Below are positions 10,540 to 22,044 of a stretch of DNA of 64,000 nt, piece after piece. The position numbers and the translations under genes were made by a program. Location: assembly GCA_037043015.1 (NCBI GenBank), contig CM073321.1, forward strand, positions 19,217,001-19,281,000, written 5' to 3'. The notes under the pieces are model-generated. The model did not search any database. It was given only the letters and a program-made list of their open reading frames with translations, and had not been told where the DNA came from. This DNA is from Bryum argenteum (lineage: Eukaryota; Streptophyta; Bryopsida; Bryales; Bryaceae). The first letter of the stretch is position 1, and each line of letters opens with the position of its first letter.

Positions 10540-12542
10540 CATCGCGTAATGTGACGAGGATTGCTCAACCGCCAAATACATTGACCCATCCGACTTCCAT
10601 CTAAGCCCTTTAGGATGAATCTCAAATCAAAACTGCTTTTGGGCTTCGTCCCAAACCCACTGTAGACCTCGTAGAAGAAGTTCCGCTTTCCAATGGCATT
10701 TGAGACATTCGATGGAATTAAATGATGGCACGCAGTCGTAATTGCGTGCGGATCCCTTTCCTTGATGAATTCCACCCCCATCAGCTACTTCTCTATAGAG
10801 GTGCAAGACAGTTTCCAACTCCATACCAAGTCTTTTCCCCATTGCCCTTCTTGCTTTAGGGCATTTGTTTCATTATACTTCCAATGTGCTGGCATGTGAT
10901 CCTCTAATTGAAAAAGGTTGTACAAGCGCTTGTAGAAGGGAGCTTTACATAGCGGACATCGTCGTCAGACAACCATAAAGCCGTCGATGCAAATCGGACA
11001 AAACACGTGGGCACAAGTGCCGACACAAAATCCACCTTCAGGCCGAAAGGGGTTGCAATACATCGCACAATTTTTGCCATCTGTCACGAACGTTGCTGGT
11101 GTTGGCTGCAGTTTTGCTCCTTTCATGATGTCCATCGTGTTTTCAAAATCCCACTCGTCCTGGGCCTAGTCAATTGTTTCATCCGATTTCTTTGGCAAAT
11201 CTTCTGAAACATCTCGTTTGCAATTGCTCATGGTGTCAAACCAAATACCCGCTGTTGATTATCATCCTTCCACGTCCTATCAATCTTCCTCAACACTGCA
11301 GCTATTTGGTCACCCTTGGCGACGGATAAAATGCAGGCCAACTTCCACTCCTAATATTGCTCTGCCATTTGATTGAGTCCACTTTTCAAGAGCTCATTAT
11401 CTCCTCGAACATCCAGCAAATCGACTTCAAAAGGTGTTGCAGGTGAGCCTAATACTTTGTTTAAATCAGGATTATCGAATGCCAAGGAGTCTAGCACGCT
11501 TTATATGACCAAACCATTTGGGCTAGTCAATGTAGTCGGTCGAATAGTCGATGTAGAAGCCCCCTTCCCCTTGGCCATGGCCCACTCAAGCTCTAGGATA
11601 CGTCGTTGGTGAGATGAGATGGTGTCGCTAGCTCTTTGCATGTCCTCTTTCAGTTGTTGATTTTCTTCCATCAATTGCAGAATCTGGCCTTCTCTTGCAT
11701 CAACATGCTCCATCTTGACAGGAAAATCTCTTTGTGGAAATTCTTTTGGCACGCCCCTAGCCACAACAACCTCCACTTCTTGGGGCTCCATGTTTCCACC
11801 AACTGCATGTGTCATCTCTACATCTACTATGTCAGGAACTAGCTGCACCGGAGCTTCTTGTCCTACTTGGGCCAATGGGGCCATAGGCATAGGCTCTTAT
11901 GATAGAGCTTGCCTCTTCCGCTTATTCCTTTCCATTCTTTTCCGTCGAGGTAAAACTATCGCGTGGGAGCCATCAGAGTCGGAATCAGGCGGGGAGTCTG
12001 ACAAAGGGTGATTAGGGTCTAATTCCGTTGGTTTGTCAGCCAAGGGAAATCACCCGAGATCCTCTACCGCCTTAGATCCAAAGGCGGAGAAATCATTTTT
12101 GTACTCGTGGTGCTTGAGCCTTGCCTTCTAAGCCCTTCATTGTAGATCGGTTGATCCTCTTCTTCAATATAATCTCCACATGAACACCGTGCACCAAAAA
12201 CAATCCCATCTGGTTCTTATTCGGTAACTTCATGTAGTAATTGAGTTGGTGAATTTGAAGACATCGGGATAGGAACTCTGGGTTGGTGCAGTAGCGCAAA
12301 TTTGCCTTATTGCTTCTCAAGTGTAAAAGATGGCGTTCAGGCTAGAAGGATTTGTCGATGTGGCACCACTCAATGTACTGCTTTGCATGGTCAAAATCCC
12401 AAGGGTCGGCTACATCTTCAAACCCTATGAATGCCAATTTTGACGAATTATTTAGCGGAGAAAGACGGACCCGATGCTGTTCTCCTCGTTCCACTCATTC
12501 TTTGTCCTTTTCCCCCGTGCGGATTGCATCCGGTGTCGGCAT
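10540..12542 (-). pseudogene. RING / coiled-coil 'WCHI' family gene, decayed copy
   Basis: Minus reading from ATG 12542: QYIEWCHIDKSF, then RSNKANLRYCTNPEF (the family N-terminal domain), a coiled-coil segment at 11890-11501 (EGQILQLMEENQQLKED), and a RING near 11100-10920 (CNPFRPEGGF, GTCAHVFCPIC, RRCPLCKAPF) with a C-terminal tail (WGKDLVWSW). Every block aligns with the intact copy at 42427-44556. Stops interrupt it (TGA after EKDKE, TAG after DKSF, TAG inside the RING, TAG after TSIEK), plus frame changes between blocks. It is head-to-head with the kinase-like pseudogene at 13096, as in the 42-47 kb pair. Confidence 0.75.
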
Positions 12543-12699
12543 TGTTTAAGACAAAAATTCAAAAAGTTCCTCTTTGTGTGCTGAAACGCCCTCCCCAATC
12601 GTGGAATCCAACCTTCCCGAAGAGAAGTGAATCTAGGGAGCTAGAAAGGACGCGTTACAAATAAGGAGTCCGCCCTTTACATAGGGGCTGGACCCCCCA

Positions 12700-12950
12700 C
12701 CCCGCACTAGGCCTGGTACAGAGCCAGGGCCGGTTCCTTTGGACCACGGTGGGTAAGTGCCCGGGCCAGGGCCGGTTACCCTCGAGGCTGAGCGGGTTGC
12801 CCGAGCATAGGCGGGTTACCTCCTGAGCCTTGGCGGGATCTCCGAGCCTGAGCTAGTTACCCCCGAGCCTGGGCGAGTTCCCGCGAGTCTGGCCGGGTTA
12901 CCCCTAAGTTTGGGCGGGATCTCTAGCCTGGGCTAGTAACCCTTATCTCT
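12700..12950. repeat. GC-rich tandem repeat in the divergent promoter
   Basis: About eight imperfect units of roughly 20-24 bp, each built on GCGGGTTACC or GCGGGATCTC plus GAGCCTGG. It occupies the spacer between the divergent RING and kinase-like pseudogenes, the position held by the GCGACCG array (44696-45058) in the other pair. Confidence 0.7.
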
Positions 12951-12962
12951 ACCCTTATATAT
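12950..12962 (+). promoter_or_regulatory. Probable TATA box of the kinase-like gene
   Basis: CCTTATATATAATGG lies about 135 bp before the ATG at 13096, just downstream of the repeat array. Position and sequence fit a plant core promoter. Confidence 0.5.
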
Positions 12963-15164
12963 AATGGCCATCTTCACATTTCACCTCACTCTGCTAGTTG
13001 CCAAACACTAATTCTATATTGAGTTAGTGTCGGCACCTGGCGGAGTGTTTTCTTCATAGTGGAGGAGTTTTTGCCGTTGTTTTGTGAAATTAGTAATGGA
13101 AGGTGAAGAGAGCCAAAGTTCGAATAAGCAACATGAAAATCAAGACTTAGATACTCGTCTAAACCGTCTTTAGGAAACAGAGGAAATTGCCCGGCGGACA
13201 GAATCTACAAACACTTCTTCTTTGGGATCGAGGATAAGGTAGGGAAAGAAGAAGAAAAAAAAAAGGGGTTAAAATAGAATAATGTGAACGTGCTTGAGGA
13301 GGAAGTGACACCACTTATGCCAACTCAGGAGTATCTCAAATTTGCTCGTACGGTTGGTATTCATTTTTATGTGGTACGACCTATGCCCCAGTTGCATAGG
13401 TCTTAAATTGGTTAGAATGATGAAAGATACCACAATTTATGCCAGGAGCTCCACCAACATTTGAAGCGATGTTTTGATAATAATGAAGAACTTTGTGATT
13501 GGACCAACTTCTACGACCACGGCGGATGGTTGGACCTCAGAGTGGTAGAGTTGACTACCAACACCGTGGACACTTGGAGGTATATTTCGGGAAAGAAATT
13601 AAGTGACAAGAGCAACTGGACAATTGAAGATGAAGAACTAGTTACAAAGCTAGATGCAGTGAAAACTTTTAGTCAACTCTTTTCGAAAGGTTGTGGCAAG
13701 AGGAATCAGACATGGAAATTAAAAGCTGAGGATGTTGTTATGTCTCACTGCAACAGTGGAACTTTCAAGTGGCTAGAATCAATCGTTAGCGTAGTATCTA
13801 TGCCTGGACATCGTATCCGTGGTGGATACGGGAAGGTGACTAAGGTGGTGCTTACGAAACTTCAACATATCACTATAAGAAAACCCTGTTTTTTTTATGT
13901 CTAAGCTAGACATCCAAAACGTTTGCTCAAAGATGTCCGTGTTGATACTTTGATGTCTAAGAGGACATCCTGATTAGTTGGATGTCTAATATGATGTCTT
14001 AGAGATTTAGAGGACGTCGAGACGCGGATGTCTCAGGATGTTGGTCGAAACGTCTAAGTTTTTTAGATGTTTGACTAGACATCGCCGTAGACATCAAGTT
14101 GCCACGTTGGCAAGGGATTTTGGACCAACAAGGTAAATACGCCCAAAAGTTACCGATGGACAGGGTAAAGAGCATTTCTAATGTTAAAAAAGTAAGTGAA
14201 TGGGCATCAATTTTCAAAAGTGAAAAAAAAACATGACACTTCTGATTTTTTTAAAATTCTATTTCTAAAAAAAATAATTCATTATGTGACGTGGCAATAT
14301 TGAAAATACTAATTTTAAGGTATTCTTAATATTTTTCCATTGGTCTATTTTATGATAATATAAAAATATCAAATTCTATTCCAATAAAAAATATGTTTTG
14401 TAAATTTTTATTATATTCTAATAAATTAGAATATTATAATTTTGTATTTTTTTAATGATTTAAAAATATTTAAATATTTAAAAAAATTTATATAAAGAAT
14501 ATAATATCTATAAAATAACAATGGTGCCAAAAAATAGAATTTCAAAGTAAAAGTAATTTTGTGGATATTTAATCCTCAATACACACGTAGGCATAGATTA
14601 AAAAAGTATTTAGAGCGCTTTATTTACATGGCAACAGAAACTCCACGTTAGACCACTTAACAAGTCAAAGAACATCTAAGTCGGATGTTAACATGATGTC
14701 CAACTTACCATAACTACGGTCAGGCATGAATGTCCGCGTAGACGTCTATTGGGTTGTCTATGAAGATGTTTTGCACGACATCCTCCTCAACGTCATTTAC
14801 CAAAAAGCGGCAGTACTTAAGGGTCTCTTAAGAGTAATATCAACTTCTTCTCTTAGTGCTTGTCTTCCATTGGTGCGGGTCTCTAATTAGGCTCTGGCTC
14901 TGTCCCTGATAACCCTCAATCCTCGAATACTTAAAGAAAATATAAAAAGAAAATAAAAACAATAAATAATATTTTTTGGCTTACTTCAAGAAGAAAAAAA
15001 ATATTATTGATTACTTATAGATTAGAGTAGTATAATCTTTTGGCAAGATTATAAATTACTCTATCATCAACAACCAATATTATACAAATTGAAGCAAATT
15101 TACAAGAGATAAGAATTTATAAAAGTAGCTATTTCATACAATTTAGGTGACAATTCTAGAATAG

Positions 15165-15305
15165 AATCAGTATTAGGAAAGTTAGTTGGAAAGTTAGTTA
15201 GGGTAGAAATAAAAGGTAGTTAAGAGTTTGAAAGAGAGCCTATCACCATGGAAGACTATAAATAGTCTCATGATTGTAATTCCACACTTTTTCTAACAAT
15301 AAAGA
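15165..15305 (+). other. LTR-like or promoter-like segment inside the CACTA element
   Basis: Contains GACTATAAATAGTC (TATA box), then about 45 bp later AACAATAAAGATT (polyadenylation-like), preceded by TTAGTTGGAAAGTTAGTTAGG. This TATA-to-AATAAA spacing is typical of the R region of a plant LTR, so it may be a solo LTR fragment or a captured promoter. Confidence 0.3.
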
Positions 15306-15480
15306 TTATTTGATTTGTTGTGGAAGAAACTCTATGACTTACAATACGTGCTTTGTTGTGGAAAGAATTTTGAAGCATCTGGTATTTGATTTGTTGTGGA
15401 AAGAACTTTGAAGCATCTGGTATTTGATTTGTTGTGGAGGAAAACGAAAAACCTTTTGTAGTTAATGTGTTGTGGTTGGA
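15306..15480. repeat. Tandem repeat TATTTGATTTGTTGTGGA
   Basis: Four degenerate copies of a block with GATTTGTTGTGGAAGAAAC and GAAGCATCTGG; two more copies recur at 16040-16105. Internal to the CACTA element. Confidence 0.7.
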
Positions 15481-15661
15481 ACTCTGAAGATGTCATCAGA
15501 TGTCTATGATAATGTCTGCAGGGATGTCTAGGTTGACATCCATGAAGATGTCTAACATGATGTCTATGAAGATGTCAAAGATGACATCTACGACAACATC
15601 CAGAACCATCTACAGGGATGATTTTCATTGACTTCAGTGAATATAATTCAATGAACCGAGG

Positions 15662-15870
15662 CGGCTAGGGTTTGCTGCCGTCGCCATAATTAGGTCATGA
15701 GACCTTTAAGTAGAATCAGAGGCCGCACGAAGCTCATTTTTGCCTTGTAGAGGCTAAGGTTTACTTCTTCATGTCACTAGGGTTTGCTGCCGCCACCATG
15801 GTTAAGTCATGAGACCTTTAAGTGGAAGTACAAAGCTCGTTTTTGCCTTAGTTTTTCCAAAGAGTTAGTA
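15662..15870. repeat. Imperfect ~115-bp tandem duplication
   Basis: The block with CTAGGGTTTGCTGCCG, TCATGAGACCTTTAAGT and AGCTCGTTTTTGCCTT occurs twice in direct order. GAGGCTAAGGTTTACTTCTTCATG between them recurs near 15965. It is probably a duplicated passenger sequence of the CACTA element. Confidence 0.65.
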
Positions 15871-16103
15871 TTTAAAGTGTAGAGAATTTCAAAATTGTTT
15901 CCATTCAGTTTTAAATAAGTAGTAAATAGTTCCATTCAATTTTAGTTAAGTAACGCATGTTGTAGAGGTTAAAGTTTGCTTCTTCATGTGGCTAGAGGTA
16001 CTGGATTTCAAAAGCATCATATACAAGAAACCCTAGGACTTGTAGTATTTGATTTGTTGTGGAAGAAATCCTAGTACTTGTAGTATTTGATTTGTTGTAG
16101 AAG

Positions 16104-16265
16104 ATGTCTATGATGATGTCTACAAGGATGTCTCAGAGCATGTCTATGAAGATGTCTATAACGTTGTTCTTAATGATGTCTAGAAGGATGTCTGAACAAA
16201 TGTTTAAGCGGATGTCTGAACAAATGTCTAAACGGGTGTCTGCAAGAATGTCTAACTGTGTCGAT
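16104..16265. repeat. GATGTCT array (CACTA subterminal-type motif)
   Basis: GATGTCT or ATGTCT recurs about every 10-15 bp. A methionine-rich ORF across it is an artefact. The same motif fills 13905-14110, 15485-15610 and, inverted, 16640-16880 and 17230-17370. Confidence 0.75.
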
Positions 16266-18069
16266 GTCGTTAGGTTAAGAAATAACCATCTCAACCTAGG
16301 TAGTGCAATTAAATGGAATTAAATCAGAATTTTTTTACCTTTACAAACCCTTCTTTAAATGCAATTGATATTGGCTTCTTGAACATGTCTAGCGGCGGGA
16401 CATGCACATGACCATATGGGTATCGACAGCAAGCGATGGTAGTAGAGGGGCTTCCGGAGTTCAGATTGTGGGTGCCTAGTATATCGTAGTTGTTGATAGG
16501 CGTATTAGTAAATACTCTAGTTTGTGTTTATCTGAGGTTCTAATGACTTAAGCAATATATGTTTGACTCACACTTTTTGATGTGATAGTGTTTACTGTTG
16601 ATGTTATGTGAGACGTCTGTGGATTACGGTTCTGATGACTACATAAACATCTAAATATGTCATCCTAGATGTCTTTTCATATGCCTAGAAAACATCAATA
16701 GTAACATTGTTGCAAACATCATGTCTAACAAAATCCTTTACCTCGATGTCCTACGGGATGTCGCTACAAACATCCGAGCAAACATCACAAATTTAAGAAG
16801 GACATCAACCTAAACATCATTCTACGCACTAGATACATCAATCTTGACATCATCCTAGGCACTGGAGACATTCATCTTGACATCGTCCTAGCCACCGGGG
16901 GCATCAAGGAGGAGACATTGATGTGTAAAGTGATGTGTAACAGCAATGTCATTTGACCCTAAAACCCCCCAAAACGTTGCTGACGTGGCACGCGACGTCA
17001 TTTTGCCGGGTTCCTCGTTGGATTTCACAGGTGCCACGTCGGATTTCACAGGTGCCACGTTGGATTATCCTGGGTCCACGTGGGTTTTTAGTGCCGCTAC
17101 ATGACATTCCATGTAAGCACCAAAAAGTCCACATCAGAATGTAATTCATTGCCATGTGGCAGTGCCCGTACACATGGCGCTAATGTGTCACTAACGTGGC
17201 ACACGTTTTACCCTCCGAAAGTTACCGTCTAACCCTAATGTCTTTAGATAATTTTAGATGTCTAACTTGATGTCTTTGAAGTTTAACTTGATGTCTTGGA
17301 TGTTAAAATGTCCGACATCGACTTGCTTGATGTCAACGCGTTATATTTAGACATTACAGACATCAGATTTAGACATTAAAAAAACAGGGTTTTCTTATAG
17401 TGTTTCCCTAGTTGGATTCCATTTGCGCACACAATTGACGAATGTAAACAACGAAAGAGAAAAACGCATGGCCATCATAAATGAGGCAAGGGGATGTCCC
17501 TGGAATCATCAGACTATCGTACTTGCATCCTAGAACAATGGACGGATTTTCGTTATAGTGGAACGGAGGTAGCTACAAAGATTTTGACACCCATATTAAT
17601 CGGAAAATCCCAAAGCATTTGGAATACGACAACATTCCAAAAGAGCTCAACTCAAGGTTATCGGACTTACAACTACAGTGCGTTGTTACATTTTGTAAGA
17701 GACAACTTGAGTTGGCATTGTGCTTGCTTCTCATTGTGGAAAAGTGCCATGAAGGCCTTATTTATTAAATTGAGACAAAATGTATATTTTGAGACTTTGA
17801 GAAACAGATGTAGAAGTCTAGTGAATCAATAGTTGGTGAACCCAACGATATGTAGAAGTGATGTGTTGGTAAATACTCAAATCTTGAACTGAAGACGCTT
17901 TAACTGATATTTATTCTTACTCATGTCCAGCATTAATAGTGTGCAGGTTGCATGAAACTGACATGCATGTATGAAACGTAAATGAAACAATTACTCATAG
18001 AAAAAAAGTGAGTGCTTTTTAGGGAGGGTAATATATTTAATACGTAAATGTATACAAAGATATGCATCA

Positions 18070-18570
18070 AGGTTGTCATACCGGGGGGGCACGCGGGGGG
18101 GGGCTAGGGCGGGGGCGGGGCAGGGGACAGTACGGGGGCCGAGGAGGCCAGGGCGGGGGCGGGGGGGAGAAAGAAGGTGGGGGAGGGGGGGAGAGGGGGA
18201 GGGGGGTAGGGAGGGTACCAAGGGTAGGATGGGTACCGGGGGGGTAGGGCGGGTAACGAGAGGGTAGGGCGGGTAATGAGGGGGGTAGGGCGGGTACCGG
18301 GGGGGGTAGGATGGGTACCAGGGGGTAGGGCGGGTACCGGGGGGTAGGGTGGGTATCGGAGGGTTAGGGCGGAGGAGGTAAGGGGGAGTGAGGGGAGTGA
18401 GGGTCAGGGGGTCAGGGGGGTGCGGGAAGTGAGGGGGGTGAGGATGAGGGTGGGGTAAGGGGAGTTGAGAATGAGGGGGGGTTGAAGATGAGGGGGGGGT
18501 GAAGATGAGGGAGTGGCTGAGGGGGGACGAGAAGAAAAGAAAGTGAGGAGTGGGGAGAGAAGGGGAGGGA
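18070..18570. repeat. G-rich minisatellite, GGGTAGGGCGGGTACCGGGG unit
   Basis: Roughly 20-bp units (GGGTAGGGCGGGTA plus a variable G run) repeat from 18225 to 18370, flanked by pure G/A runs. All long ORFs here on either strand (glycine- or proline-rich) come from the repeat. Several G-runs per unit make G-quadruplex formation likely. Confidence 0.85.
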
Positions 18571-18794
18571 AGAGGAGAGAAGAGGAGGAAGTGGAAGAGG
18601 AGTGGAATGATGGTCAATCCAATCATTGGAAATCCAAACATTCCTCACTATATTCGGAATACTCCAAATTCCGGCTTTAATGAGGTAATGTTTGGATTTG
18701 CTTATCCCATTAATGATGCTTGTTTGCAAAACATAAGATTGGTGAGAGAGATGACAAAAGCATTTGCAAAATTTTTTGAAAAACTACGTAGGGT
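18571..18794. other. Unique spacer between two G-rich arrays
   Basis: About 190 bp of ordinary composition (18604-18790) with an open plus frame (MVNPIIGNPNIPHY). No family recognised; too short to support a gene. Confidence 0.3.
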
Positions 18795-18975
18795 GCGTGA
18801 GAGGGGGAGGGGTGGGTTACGGGAGGAGGAGCGGGTTACGGGGTGGGGGAGGGGCGGGTACCATGGAGGGTAGGGCAGGTATCGGGGGGGGTAGGGCGGG
18901 TATCGGGGGGGGTAGGGCGAGTAACAGGGGGGGTGGGGCGGGTACCGGGGGGGGGGGTAGGGCGGAGGAGGTAAG
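18795..18975. repeat. Second G-rich minisatellite
   Basis: Five to six units of GGGGTAGGGCGGGTATCGGG. On minus it runs in frame into the FCP1-like fragment, adding Thr/Pro-rich junk, so the array truncates that gene. Confidence 0.8.
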
Positions 18976-19578
18976 GGGAGGCCAATATGATTTGCGGAAC
19001 GGCAACAGTTCTAGAGAAAAGGAAGGTGCAGAGACCGTCGACAACTTCAGGTTGAAGGGTACTCCAAACGTGGATGTGGCAGAAACGGTCTAACACATTG
19101 AGGAATGGTGTAAGTCCAGGACGACAGTATACTACCGTGTCAGCAACTACGGTGGGGATAGTTGACGAAAGAACAGGAGGGTGTTTGGGATCGGGAAAAA
19201 TAAGGTACTGAGATGGGGCTTGAGACATAGGGGTAGTGGAACAAAGGACGCCGTTCAACTCCAACACCACATTCAACCACTTGGGCATGAACCGGTGTGC
19301 ATTGAGTGATGGCACAGGCTGTAGGGGTTGACCGAGGGTTGTAGGGAAAGTCTTGCTTGAAGATTTGGACAATCTAGCCTGCAGCACGACAAATGACAAT
19401 AGTGGATGATATTAAAACAAGAGTGTTACCTTGTGAAATGCTGAAGCATGCAAATGACTGCTCGGAGTGATTGAGGACCGGACCACCACACCGACGCACA
19501 GCTCAACGTGGTCGGTGGGGGTTCTGGTGGCAAGCAGACGGAATAAGGTAATCAGAGGCGCGGCCTGATAGAGAATTG
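18976..19578 (-). pseudogene. FCP1/NIF-like (HAD phosphatase) gene fragment
   Basis: A minus exon 19578-19430 and a second exon from 19378 join in phase 0 across a 51-bp intron (AAG|GTAAC ... CTGCAG|GCT). The second exon reads PKWLNVVLELNGVLC, then VVYCRPGLTPFLNVLD and HIHVWSTLQPEVVDGLCTFLF, the order of the NLI-interacting-factor / FCP1 C-terminal-domain phosphatase fold. The nucleophile motif DxD is ELN here, so catalysis is unlikely. The second half of the domain is lost into the G-rich array at 18975. The upstream limit is an in-frame TAA near 19580. It lies downstream of the ParB-methyltransferase gene but after that gene's poly(A) signal, so it is treated as separate. Confidence 0.55.
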
Positions 19579-19656
19579 ACGATATTTAGCGCCAAGAATG
19601 AGGGAGAAGGACGCGGACGCAGTGCAGACGCAAGTGATAAAATAAAAAGTCTTCAT

Positions 19657-19662
19657 TTTATT
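19657..19662 (-). terminator. Poly(A) signal AATAAA of the 19.9-25.4 kb gene
   Basis: Minus-strand CATTCAATAAAATGAAG lies about 220 bp past the last open codon of the H3-mimic gene; a fitting 3' end. Confidence 0.45.
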
Positions 19663-21544
19663 GAATGGGATGTCACTACATGGTACTATCTACAATCGTG
19701 GCACACCTTCCAATAATTCGAGGACTAACTCGCAAGACCTACTCGCTGTCTTCAATGCCGGACTCCCGTAAAACAAGGAGCGCCGGCTTTAAGAATTATT
19801 ACAAAATGAAAAATCATACAAGCAGAGCAATAATATGAGCAGATGCTCATCAACCAGACAAACTGAAATTTAGGTCGACCCGACCTAAACAAGATTTGCA
19901 ACAATTGATAAGAAGCTCACCGTGGGATTAGTCGCAAGTACTGAGTTGAGTTCGTCGTTCGCAGAGTCAAGGGAGATTGGGGCACCCTGAACCGCTCTCT
20001 GTGCATCTTCCTGCAAGTCTTGACTACCCTCGGGAACCTCATGCACGGAGGTCGCACCAATGGAAACGGAGGTCACCAAGAGTGAAGAAGCACCGTCAAG
20101 AAGATCTTCATCTGCTCGTCCGTGGTCGCTTGCTTCGTAATCCACGTTGTAGTTTCGGTGGTGTGGCGTCTCGAGCGGATGAACGCCATCGTTTCCTCCT
20201 TGCTTGGCGATATGAGCTTCCGAACGAGATGCCTCACTAATGATCTCCTCAATAACAACGTCGGGTACTGGCGTAGCCGGAGCAGGAAGAATGCGGGCTG
20301 GAACTGCAGGATTCGGGAGTGCTGAGAGTTCGGGTGGAGTTTGGGTGGTGGAAGTTGAAGGCCCACAGATAGCCAAAGTAGGCTGATTGACGGGGTTGTA
20401 GGAGGCAAGGGGAAGAGCCACCTGTGCTATCTGCGTCAACAAGACCCTCAAATCGCTCAAATTGCCCAGAACTCTGGAATTTGAGTTCTCCAAATTCGAC
20501 AACTTCGACTCCACTTTGAGTTGATCTTCTCGCCGTTGCTTGTCCAACCTCGCAACATCTGCAAGTCTTTACGCCTCCCGTCTTTCATTTGTGGCTTCTT
20601 CTTCAGCTCGTTTGGCAGCCCTTCTCTCTTATTTTTCCTTTTGACGCAGAGCACGCTTGGCATCCTTCGAGAGTGGAACGGGAATGTTCGACTCAATCTT
20701 CACTCGCGGTTGTGAAGGTTCACCCTTCTCTTGCGGACCGAGACCAAGATTGATGAGCGGATCGTCAGCCTCCTTTGCTGGCGTGGGGGAATTCGGCTCA
20801 TCCGAAAAATCGAAAAATGTAGTCTCTACCTTCTCAGCAGGGTCGTCAGCGTGAGTATTCCAAACACCCCTCTTCAACAAAGGAAGGTACCGTCCGCGTA
20901 CATGGGCAGGAGCAGGTAATGCGAGCACAAGAGACGGCGGAGGCAGGGATGATTCTCTTGCAAGTGGCGCAGGCGGCGATGGCTCTCTTGCAAGTGTCGG
21001 AGGCGGCGTTGATTCCCTTTGTATTGCTGGTTCCGACGATGGGGCTTGCATGGGAGCCGGGGAGGAGACGACATCATCGCCCAAATTCATGGGAGAGGGA
21101 TCAATATTGTTATCCTCGTCAGACCCTGCAGTACCCTCCTTGGCACCCTCTTCGGCGTTCTCTTCGTCAGAACTATCGGAAGTAGGCGCATCTCTGGGCA
21201 ATCTCTCTTGCCCGAGAACGACCTCCTCCTCCGACTCAGACCCGAAAACATCAATTGTAGCCTTGGTGCGGGTCTCTCGACGATGATCAAAGTTCTCTTC
21301 TTCATTATCATCGTCGCTAAGAGTTTCGGGGAGGCCCGTGGAGGCGAGTGTCTCCTCAAGGAGTGTAGGGGGATTTAGGTCGATGCGACCTAAACCCCTA
21401 TTGCGGGCCATGGAGCCGCGACGCTCGACCAATGGAAGAACTTCATCAACGTCGTCATCGACGGGAAGATTTATCAGCAAATTCATGTAGACAGGATCGA
21501 TGCTCTGTATGGGCTCAATGCTTAAAGCCCGCACGCCAAAAGGC

Positions 21545-21860
21545 CCACTAGATGCACGACCACGACCACGACCACCGGATGAACGAGCGCCACCACGAGC
21601 GGGAACAGCGGATGAAGGACCGCCTTCACGGCTACCAGACGACGGATTACTACCACAACCAACGCCACTAGATGATGGACGACCACTACGAGTAAGACCA
21701 GCAGACGACGGATCGCCACCACCAGCAGACGATGGTTCGCGACCACAAGCCACAACAGGAGAGGATGCCTCACCACGACGAGTACGAACACCGGAGGACG
21801 ATGCATCACCACGACGAGCACGACCACCAGATGACGATGCCTCCCCACGACCACGACGAG
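21545..21860. repeat. Coding minisatellite in exon 4
   Basis: Degenerate 30-33 bp units encoding RRGEASSSG-type repeats on minus (Gly/Ser/Arg). They encode a disordered basic linker between the methyltransferase-like part and the acidic C-terminal half. Confidence 0.65.
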
Positions 21861-22044
21861 TAGATCCGGTAAACCCAGCCTCAGGCGAGCACCCAGGCTT
21901 CGGACCATAAACCCAATCTGGATTCATATAAGCGTCCACACAGAAGTCGTTCGGATCAAGATTAAAACTACTTTCTCGAACGGCTATGTACTTATCCAAC
22001 TCATCTTTGTCCTCGTAGACAATATGAGTCTGAAGATTAAGCAT

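Larger units (their letters stand above)
13871..17402. mobile_element. CACTA-superfamily DNA transposon, non-autonomous, 3.5 kb
   Basis: Ends are CACTATAAGAAAACCCTG... and its inverted copy ...CAGGGTTTTCTTATAGTG; about 24 bp match before diverging slightly, followed by ATGTCTAA on both sides. CACTA termini and a 3-bp flank (TAT left, TTT right, one mismatch) fit En/Spm-type elements, which make 3-bp duplications. Subterminal regions are packed with GATGTCT / AGACATC in both orientations, like the transposase-binding repeats of known CACTA elements. No transposase is encoded. It sits inside the kinase-like gene. Confidence 0.9.
13096..17860 (+). pseudogene. Kinase-like gene, decayed and split by a CACTA transposon
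   Basis: The plus reading starts MEGEESQSSNKQ at 13096. Conserved pieces are PTQEYLKFA (13320), ELHQHLKRCFDNNEELCDWTNF (read in two parts, around 13440), and a glycine-rich loop GHRIRGGYGKVTKVVL (13810-13860). The frame is then cut at 13871 by the CACTA element and resumes after 17402 with PFAHTIDECK, INEARGCPWNHQTIV (helix C to beta-4) and WNGGS. The same blocks occur in order in the copy at 45247-46797 (GGHGLVRKV, PLNHPGII, WWNGGS), which proves the two halves were one gene. Stops (TAG near 13171, TAA and TAG near 13405-13418) and frameshifts show it was also mutated elsewhere. The catalytic part beyond 17860 is missing. Confidence 0.7.

Noticed and set aside
17991-18641. Proline-rich 216-aa protein on minus
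   Set aside because: Entirely the translation of the G-rich minisatellite; all frames are open for the same reason.
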